Of a DNA stretch of 64,000 bases, positions 57,711-64,000 are shown piece by piece. Position 1 is the stretch's first letter, and each line of letters starts with the position of its first letter. The translations under genes and the position numbers were made by a program. The DNA comes from Russula earlei (Eukaryota > Basidiomycota > Agaricomycetes > Russulales > Russulaceae), in the NCBI GenBank assembly GCA_025769875.1, contig JAGFNK010000119.1:58773-122772 (forward strand). The letters run 5' to 3'. Under the pieces are notes generated by a model. That model searched no databases, was not told where the DNA came from, and saw only the letters and a program-made list of their open reading frames with translations.

Positions 57711-58541
57711 TGTCAAGACACGTACTGCCGATCACTAAGGACTCAGGAGCAGGTGGGCAAGGGTCGGAACAGATGATACATGCGGCGAAGGCAGCGTTGA
57801 ACAAGAGGACAAGCCAAACGATGAGGAGGTACCAGATAGGGACTGGTAGGTGTTGCAAAAGACAAAGGCGAAGGCTGGAGGCCAGTGTAACGAGGGGACT
57901 TTAAACAAGGCGGTCGTTGAAGAGTACCTTGGGAGCGAGGGGAATCTTTAGACTGAGCGGTCGCAGGGGAGTACCCAGGAAGATGAGAGTATCACAAATG
58001 GACAGTCTGACGACTGCCATGCTTCATTGGGGCTTATATACAGTGTACAGGGTCGATTACAAAGCACTTGGACTATTCTAGACTCTTTGGTACCATCCAA
58101 TAGGACTACAGAGGCATAAACTTGCTTGTGTCAAGTTTCAGGCTTACTGAGCATATTACTGATCATTGTGGAGCAATGACATCATTATGATGTCACTGTG
58201 GGGCGCTTAGTGAGCCTATGAGGTCACTGTGGAGTCGCTCAGTCAGCTATGATGTCATTGGAGCCTTGATGACGTCAGATAATTTATGCAACAGTTTCTA
58301 AGAGTTTGTGCTGCTGTTTCGGGTCCATGGTGGCTGGGTGGCCATGTGGCTGCCACGCGATGATTACCCGATTAGGAAACCGGTGCCTGGTCGTGTTAGA
58401 GTGCCTTTGCAATAGCAATATCTTGTACCACAGGAGGGATAGCCCAGAAAATGGAAGGGAGTCGGCAATGCAAAGTGAGAGAGGTCTTTCTTGAGTAAAA
58501 TAGGACAATCCTTGGCCAGGACTTGGCCTTGGTTTGTAACA
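57711..58541 (-). repeat. 3' LTR (family ABC) of the right-hand Gypsy element
   Basis: 831 bp; plus strand TGTCAAGACACG...TTTGTAACA, closely similar to the solo LTRs 41834-42661 and 50665-51493. Flanks differ (CTTTC left, TTCAT right), as expected for one LTR of an intact element. TGACGTCA is at 58270-58277. Confidence 0.93.
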
Positions 58542-58786
58542 TTCATCCCCTCTTTATAGACTTGTTGCTCCTGCAACAGTAGGAATTTGTTTCTTTGGAA
58601 GGTGGAGTAGTTTGCATATAAAAGTCGAAGTCTGTTCATTTGTAGGGAGTTCTCCCTTGTTCTATGGATTGCTTTGGGGATAGCCGTGGTTGATTGAGTG
58701 CATGTGATCGCAGGAGTTCTCTGAAAAGTTTGTTGGTAACAAGGATAAAGGTAATCATCGACAGAGGTCATGATGAGAGTTGTTGG

Positions 58787-61258
58787 TTAGGGGTTACTCC
58801 TGGTGGGAATTGTTCTAAGCGCCTTCGGATATTTCCGATGGAAGTCTTTAACAAGTGATTGCGCTTTTGATAGGTTAGATGCTGGTTCCCAAGTATTTTC
58901 TGCGACCGTATACCCTTTCCATTTAACTAGGTATTGGATTCCTTTGCGGTTTGGGGAGAGCCGAGAGTTTAGGATCTGCTCTACTTCATATTGTTCTTCA
59001 CCTTCGACTAATATTGGTGGTGGGTTTGAAAAGTTAGGACCATGGGCAATGGTTTCTTTGTAAGGTTTAATCAGGGAGTGGTGAAAAACCGGGTGTATCT
59101 TCCAAGACTTTGGTAGTTCGAGGCGAACATTTACTGGATAGGCAGTGGTGACTTTGAATGGCCCATAGCGTCGAGGGGCTAGTTTTGCTTTTGGGTGAGT
59201 CGTTCGTAGATTCGTGGCTTCCAGCCATACTTGATCCCCTTCTTTAAAACGAAATGTGGAGGATTGAGGTCCTGATTGCTTCATGATTTCTGTTGCTCTG
59301 TTCAGGGAGGCAGCTACTTCTTCTCTGAGTTGGTTTAGTCTTGATAGTCTTTCTTGGATTGAAGGGAACTTTGATGTAAAGGCAAGGGGCGGAGCAAATG
59401 TTGGGTTAAAGCCATACCAGACTTCAAACGGGGGTTTGTTCGTAGCACTGTGTTGTCTGGCATTATGTGCGAATTCCATAAAGGGAACTAGTTCTGCCCA
59501 ATTGTCTGCTTGATGGTTGCAAAATATTCGTAGGTATTGTTCTAGTTCTTGGTTAACTCGTTCTGTTTCTCCGTCTGTCTGTGGGTGATATGCTGTGCTT
59601 AGTGATACTTTGACATTTAACTTTTTCCATAGTTCTTGAGTGACTTTTGCTGCGAATTGAGGGCCTCTGTCTGATATTATTTGTGTTGGGAGCCCTATTC
59701 TTCTCCAGACATTGTTCATGATTAGTGTCGCTGTTTCGTCTGCTGTGATTGTCTTGTGGCAAGGGGTAATGATTATTGCTTTACTGAATCGATCTACCAC
59801 GACTAGGAGGCTGTCGAAGCCTTGTGAAATTGGTAGGTCCGTGATAAAGTCCATAGTAATGCTTTTCCATACTTCTCCAGCTGGTGTAATCGGTACAAGG
59901 GGTGTTTCTGTCTTTGGACGGTTCTTTGTACTTTGGCAAATTGCGCAACCATCTACATAACTTTTGACATAAGTTAGCATTCCTGGCCACCAATAGTTTC
60001 GGCTGATTAGTTCATAAGTTTTCCATTGGCCAGGATGCCCAGTGGCAAGGGAGTCGTGGTGTAGTTTTAGAATTTTCTTTCTTAGGGTGTCGTTGTTTGG
60101 GATATAGACTTTTCCTTTGAATAGTATTAGTCCATCTTCAAGGTTCCAGTCCTGTAAGCCTTTGGATAGTCGCCTTGGTCCATTCTTTATAATGATTGCT
60201 AACGCGTTAGATACTTCTGGGTCATAGTCTTTGCTAGATCGTAGTTGTTGTCGAAGTTCCTGGTCGCCGATTGGTTCTGTAGCAGAGGTGCGTGTTGCTC
60301 TAATTTTAAAAAATTTGTCATCTAGGAGCACCTTTCCATCATTTTCGTTTTGTATCCCCTCTTTAAAGTCTGGCCGCCTGGACAGACCGTCTGCTTTGTT
60401 CATAGTTCCTGGGTGGTGGGTGATGGTGAAGTCGAAATTGCTGAGGAGGAGTGCCCATCGGGCTTGTCGTCTCGTGAGTTTTTGTTTTGTCATGAAGTAT
60501 GTCAAGTTATTGTGGTCTGTCCATAGATCAATGGGGTGTGTAGCGCCTTCAAGGTAGTGTCGGAAGTGCCAGAGGGATAAGACGATAGCAAGGAGTTCTT
60601 TATCGTAGATCATGTAATTTCGTTGTGCGGGGTCCAAGGATTTCGAGAAATAGGCTACTGGGTGATATCTGTTAAATTCATCGGGTTGTTCCAAGATTGC
60701 ACCGACTGCAAAGTCACTTGCATCGCAGATGAGTCGAAAGGGTTTCGTGTGGTTAGGTAACATGAGGATTGGGGCCGTTGTGAATGCTTGGATTAGTTTC
60801 TGAAATGCTTGTTCTTCATCGTCTTCCCACTTGAAGGGGTTTTCTTTCTTTGTTAAGTTAAACAAGGGCCGTGCTATTCGAGAGTATTGGTGGATAAATC
60901 GTCGATAGAAGTTGCAGAATCCTAGAAATGCTTGTACTTCCGTAACATTGGTCGGAGTAGGCCACTTTGTAATGCCTATTAACTTGTCTTGGTCCATGGA
61001 TATTCGTCCTTGGGAGATATTGATGCCTAGGTAACTAATAGAGGTTTGTCGGAAAGCACATTTCTCTGGTTTCAAGTATAAGTCGTGGTCTTGGAGTGTT
61101 TTTAGGACCTTATGTGTCCAGTCGTCTAGTTCGTTCAAGGTTTGCGCCATGATTAGTATATCATCTAGATAAACAACCACTCGTTCAGTGGCAATGTATT
61201 TTGCTAGGATGGTGTTCATAAAGCGTTGGAAAGGTGGCTGGGGCGTTGCAGAGACCAA
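58787..61258 (-). CDS. Gypsy pol: RT C-terminal part, RNase H, integrase, chromodomain
   Basis: 823 codons without a stop. It begins inside RT (FQRFMNTILAKY) with the catalytic VVVYLDDILIM, the connection GFCNFYRRFI, RNase H (LICDASDFAVGAIL, ELLAIVLSLWHF, WTDHNNLTYF), integrase zinc HHCC (LHHDSLATGHPGQ...CAICQ), and integrase core with D, D, E at TMDFITDLP, IISDRGPQF and PQTDGETERVNQELEQ. The GPY/F module is YGPFKVTTAYPVNVRLELP, and the chromodomain at the end is YEVEQILNSR, YLVKWKGY, ENTWEP. All catalytic residues I can check are present. The N-terminal part of RT is in another frame just upstream (frameshift near 61245), so the complete polyprotein is broken in this copy unless recoding occurs. 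Confidence 0.92.
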   Translation of the reverse strand: MVSATPQPPFQRFMNTILAKYIATERVVVYLDDILIMAQTLNELDDWTHKVLKTLQDHDLYLKPEKCAFRQTSISYLGINISQGRISMDQDKLIGITKWPTPTNVTEVQAFLGFCNFYRRFIHQYSRIARPLFNLTKKENPFKWEDDEEQAFQKLIQAFTTAPILMLPNHTKPFRLICDASDFAVGAILEQPDEFNRYHPVAYFSKSLDPAQRNYMIYDKELLAIVLSLWHFRHYLEGATHPIDLWTDHNNLTYFMTKQKLTRRQARWALLLSNFDFTITHHPGTMNKADGLSRRPDFKEGIQNENDGKVLLDDKFFKIRATRTSATEPIGDQELRQQLRSSKDYDPEVSNALAIIIKNGPRRLSKGLQDWNLEDGLILFKGKVYIPNNDTLRKKILKLHHDSLATGHPGQWKTYELISRNYWWPGMLTYVKSYVDGCAICQSTKNRPKTETPLVPITPAGEVWKSITMDFITDLPISQGFDSLLVVVDRFSKAIIITPCHKTITADETATLIMNNVWRRIGLPTQIISDRGPQFAAKVTQELWKKLNVKVSLSTAYHPQTDGETERVNQELEQYLRIFCNHQADNWAELVPFMEFAHNARQHSATNKPPFEVWYGFNPTFAPPLAFTSKFPSIQERLSRLNQLREEVAASLNRATEIMKQSGPQSSTFRFKEGDQVWLEATNLRTTHPKAKLAPRRYGPFKVTTAYPVNVRLELPKSWKIHPVFHHSLIKPYKETIAHGPNFSNPPPILVEGEEQYEVEQILNSRLSPNRKGIQYLVKWKGYTVAENTWEPASNLSKAQSLVKDFHRKYPKALRTIPTRSNP

Positions 61259-62263
61259 ATGTCATTATCAATGGTTTCGAAGAGTCCTAATGGTGTCTTG
61301 AATGCTGCGAGGTGTTCATCGCCCTCTCTGAGGCGAATATTGTTGTATCCCCATTCGTACGTCAAACTTGGTAAAGTATTGGGCTCCTTGGAGTTTGTCA
61401 ATTAATTCAGGAATCAAGGGTAGTGGATACACGTCTTTGACAGTTGCTGTATTCAGGGCTCTGTAGTCTTGCACTGGTCGTAGATTTCCTCCTTTCTTTT
61501 CTACAAAGAAGAATGGGCTGGCAATAAGCTGCTTTTGATGGTCGGATTGTGCCTCTTTTCAAATGTTCATCTAAGTATTCTTTTAGGGCTTGTAGTTCCT
61601 TGGGAGTAAGTCGATAAATGCCAGAATCGCGTCAGGCGATCCCTGGTTTTAGATTGATTGCATGGTCCCATGGTTGGTGAGCAGGAAGGCGTTGAGAAGC
61701 TTGTTCATCGAAAACCTTTCGCCATTTCAAGAATTGGGCGGGGATAAGTTCGTCTAATGTCTTAGGGGGTGTTTCCGCATTGGCTAGCTTGGTAGCTGTG
61801 GTTGATTTGGCTCTTATGTTGAATTGTTATTGGGCTAAACGCATCGTGGATTTGTTCGTCAACACATGGGTTCAATGGTCCTTCAGTATCTGGGAAGATT
61901 AGTGCAGCAATGTCCGTAAACTCGGGTTCTTCTTCTTCAGGGAAAGTAAGCGCTTGTATTTGGTAATTCCCGTTCCAGATGCAGATGCAATGGTTATGCT
62001 TGGGTGTGTGGTAAGGCAAGTTCGGGGGCAGTTCCTCAGTGTGATTGTATCATTTGCCCAATCAATATCTGGGTTGTGGTGTCGTAGCCAATCGGTTCCT
62101 AAGATAATGTCGTGATCTCCAATGTTAGTGACCAGGAATTCTGCTTGTTCGTCATGAGTGGCAGCCTGTGTGCGCTTGATGCGAAGTCTTTGGATGGTGC
62201 TAAAGCGTATTAGTCCATTGGCATTTTGTGTTCCGTCTACATTTTGTGCTGGCAAGGGTTTGA
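61259..62263 (-). pseudogene. Gypsy pol: RT N-terminal part, broken by frameshifts
   Basis: Fragments on the minus strand include a protease-downstream block IILGTDWLRHHNPDIDWAND (62100-62040), then [34 protein letters not shown] and IRPSKAA near 61700-61500, and [20 protein letters not shown] near 61350. These are the standard order leading into the YLDD palm of the next ORF, in at least three frames. Confidence 0.82.
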
Positions 62264-62568
62264 TCATAGTTCGAAGGTGCAGGTGGTGTCTTTGTGCAAA
62301 TCGTTCAGTGGATTATCATTCCTTCTGCTCCACTGTCGAGCAGGGCTCTTGCACCGATTTCTTTGCCGCTTGTCTTCCCTACTAAGGTAACTTTCAAGGC
62401 AATGGAAGGGGAGCGAATATTCTTGGTAAAAACTTTGGGGTAATTGATTTCTCTTTGTATCGTACTGATTTGGACCGTGTCCCTCCTCGGTGCAGAAGGG
62501 GGTCCAATTAAAAATCCATAGGAGCAGATCTTGGGCGGAGGATCGAGTCTGCAAGTGTCTCTCTCCAA
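62264..62568 (-). pseudogene. Gypsy aspartic protease
   Basis: The frame ends with ARALLDSGAEGMIIH, containing the retropepsin DSGA catalytic motif. Upstream is a basic linker and downstream, after a frame change, IKPLPAQNVDGTQNANG, the usual flap-region pattern. It is part of the gag-pol polyprotein but separated by frameshifts in this copy. Confidence 0.82.
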
Positions 62569-63061
62569 GTCGTTAGTGAAGCAACAGGAACGGGTTCTTC
62601 TTGCGCAGGTTCGATGTTTTCATCTTGGATGGTTGTAGCTCTGACTGTTTGGGGGACGAGAACCTTGTCGTTGGCGTCCTTGAGCTGCTTTCTTTGCTCT
62701 ACATTGATTTGCCATATGATTCTTCTTTCCACAATAATAACAGAGATTGTTCTTGCATCGAAACTCTTTTTCTGCATCTGTGAGGGGTTTCCTTTCACTT
62801 CTGGATTCCCAGGGTCATTTCATTGGGTTCTCCTTGGTACAAGTTAATTTCCAATGGATTATCTGATCCTTGAGTGTTCAATCCTCGGGCACGCACAGAG
62901 CGTCCTCCTCGAAAAGCAGTAGAGTTGTATAGGTGGAAAAGGTTGTCGAATTCTCTTGCTGCTTTGACAAGGGCTGCAAGCGTAGTTGGTGTTGGTGTGA
63001 TTCCCAGTATTTTCTGATGTAAGGCCGGGTTGATGTTCTTCCTAAATGCGTACATCTTTGT
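62569..63061 (-). pseudogene. Gypsy gag C-terminal part with zinc knuckle
   Basis: The frame 63055-62795 (MYAFRKNINPALHQKILG, LVKAAREFDNLFHLY) continues the capsid helices of Gag. A different frame around 62760-62700 encodes CYYCGKKNHMANQC, an intact CX2CX4HX4C nucleocapsid knuckle. The pieces are separated from the upstream Gag frame by a stop at 63062 and from each other by a frameshift. Confidence 0.82.
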
Positions 63062-63742
63062 TCATTCATCGGTGGTAGCTCGTGATGCGTGGTGCGACCA
63101 TTTCTGGTACCATTCATTAAATGGTAGTTTCCCTTGATAATAGGTGTGCATGGTATTAGCGGAGGCTAACTCTGCTTCTGCAGGGATAAAATGATCGGCA
63201 AAGGCTTTCTTGAAGTCGTCCCATGACCCATAGTCTGCTACAGTACAAGCCATTGCCTTGGTGGTTTGTTCTCTAGCCCACGCTCCGGCGGGTGTTCCTA
63301 CTTTAAAGTGGGTCAGTGCAGCGGCAACTTTCTTGCTTTCATCTGTAAACGAGTCGCCATTGATGTAATAATAATTGGCCAAAGCTGCCCAAAAGGCTTC
63401 TGCGTTATCAGCCTTTCCATCAAAGGGTTCTGGTGCTGTTCTGACAAGGCGTGGATTGCTTGACATGGTGGGATTCTGAGTTGTTGTAGCTGTAACAATA
63501 GGTGGGGCTGAACCTTGTAGTTGGATTCTAGTTGGAGTGAGCGTTTGAGGGACTGCTTGTGGTACGTTGCTAGTTGTATGAGGAGTAGGTTGTTGGGTAT
63601 TGCGTCGAGTAGAAGGTCCTGGAGTGGTGCTTCGAATGCTCTGAGCAGTTCCTAGGATAGCGGTAACTTCTTGAGGTGTTCTGGCTGAGAAATCGACTTC
63701 TCGATTGTTATAGTAAACCCAATGTCTTCTAGAACGGCTCAC
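63062..63742 (-). CDS. Gypsy gag N-terminal and capsid region
   Basis: 226 codons: a disordered Pro/Thr/Gln-rich head, then capsid-like sequence PEPFDGKADNAEAFWAALANYY, DESKKVAAALTHFKVGTPAGAW and WDDFKKAFADHFIP...LPFNEWYQKW, the retrotransposon gag pattern. It ends in a TAA/TGA right at 63062, where the next frame (63055-62795) continues the same domain, so this copy carries a nonsense change or a frameshift. Coding probably starts further upstream, near or beyond 63994 (ATG on the minus strand at 63994), again with frame changes. Confidence 0.82.
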   Translation of the reverse strand: MSRSRRHWVYYNNREVDFSARTPQEVTAILGTAQSIRSTTPGPSTRRNTQQPTPHTTSNVPQAVPQTLTPTRIQLQGSAPPIVTATTTQNPTMSSNPRLVRTAPEPFDGKADNAEAFWAALANYYYINGDSFTDESKKVAAALTHFKVGTPAGAWAREQTTKAMACTVADYGSWDDFKKAFADHFIPAEAELASANTMHTYYQGKLPFNEWYQKWSHHASRATTDE

Positions 63743-64000
63743 TTGACTGGTCTGTCCAGGAAGAGACCCTGTGTAGTTATAGGGGTTGAAGTCTTGAATG
63801 TTTTCTGCTCCTGGGGCTGCCGCTTTAAGTGTTCGGTGGTGACTTCGTCGTTATCGTCTTCGTATAACCCAAGTGTCAGAAAGATTTCCGTGTTGATAAT
63901 AGGTGTTGCCTGCCAAATTTCCTTGGTAACAGTGATCTTGGGTGTCGTAACTGAGGTTTTCAAATAGGAGTGGGATTAGATTTCTCTTCGTCATGATGTC
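63743..64000 (-). other. Upstream gag/leader region of the right-hand Gypsy element
   Basis: Minus-strand fragments such as QDFNPYNYTGSLPGQTSQ directly precede the Gag ORF in a shifted frame, and an ATG lies at 63994. This is likely the extreme N terminus of Gag; the leader and 5' LTR are outside the window. Confidence 0.5.

Larger units (their letters stand above)
57711..64000 (-). mobile_element. Ty3/Gypsy chromovirus-like element, minus orientation, 5' end outside window
   Basis: The 3' LTR is 57711-58541 (family ABC) and is preceded on the minus strand by the polypurine tract AGAGGGGATGAA. Reading leftward from the window end: Gag region, zinc knuckle, DSGA protease, RT, RNase H, integrase and chromodomain. 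The 5' LTR is beyond base 64000. The left flank is CTTTC (57706-57710), so CTTTC is predicted on the far side. The 823-codon open stretch of pol and higher CpG content suggest a fairly young copy, although frame breaks exist further upstream. Confidence 0.92.

Overview
The window looks like genomic DNA of a filamentous basidiomycete, most likely an Agaricomycete. Housekeeping genes are cut by many short (about 40-80 bp) GT-AG introns, there is a protein-kinase-like gene of a type I associate with Agaricomycetes, and the right half is packed with fungal transposable elements (Copia, Ty3/Gypsy, hAT, pogo-like and MULE-like). No species can be named from sequence alone.

Left half (1-29 kb): gene-rich and mostly intact. 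In order: the 3' part of RLI1/ABCE1 (ribosome recycling ATPase), a complete minus-strand Copia element (2428-7083) with apparently identical LTRs and a 5-bp target duplication, a hypothetical membrane protein, a kinase-like protein, an unresolved 2-kb stretch, RPA3 (smallest RPA subunit), a CUE-domain ASCC2/Cue3-like protein, a Ubc4/5-type ubiquitin-conjugating enzyme, RRP42 (exosome ring subunit) and ATG11 (autophagy scaffold). For RPA3, the CUE protein, UBC4, RRP42, ATG11 and the kinase I worked out exon chains whose summed lengths are multiples of three and which restore family motifs across the junctions. RRP42 and ATG11 are divergent, and a 1847-bp decayed hAT element with an 8-bp target duplication sits between them, 25 bp upstream of the RRP42 start codon. 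A small two-repeat gene of unknown function, apparently frameshifted, ends the gene-rich part.

Right half (29-64 kb): nested mobile elements with no recognisable host gene. A Copia element (29115-35052) is interrupted by three solo LTRs. A 3.5-kb composite with 414-bp inverted terminal repeats (35813-39270) is followed by a minus-strand Gypsy element (40964-47150) in which a Gag-like zinc-knuckle ORF lies downstream of pol, a second inverted copy of the composite (47151-50172), a pogo-like transposase remnant split by a solo LTR, a further solo LTR, a MULE transposase with SWIM finger split by another solo LTR, and a younger Gypsy element (57711 to beyond the end) with an 823-codon open RT-RNase H-integrase-chromodomain frame. 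Several insertions were delimited by exact 5-bp target duplications, which gives a relative order of events.

The two most unusual structures are the inverted-repeat composite, which twice encloses a piece of LTR retrotransposon (gag-like ORF plus a truncated LTR) and lacks an evident target duplication, and the pol-then-gag order of the Gypsy element, where the pol stop codon overlaps a TATA-box-like sequence in front of the gag-like ORF.
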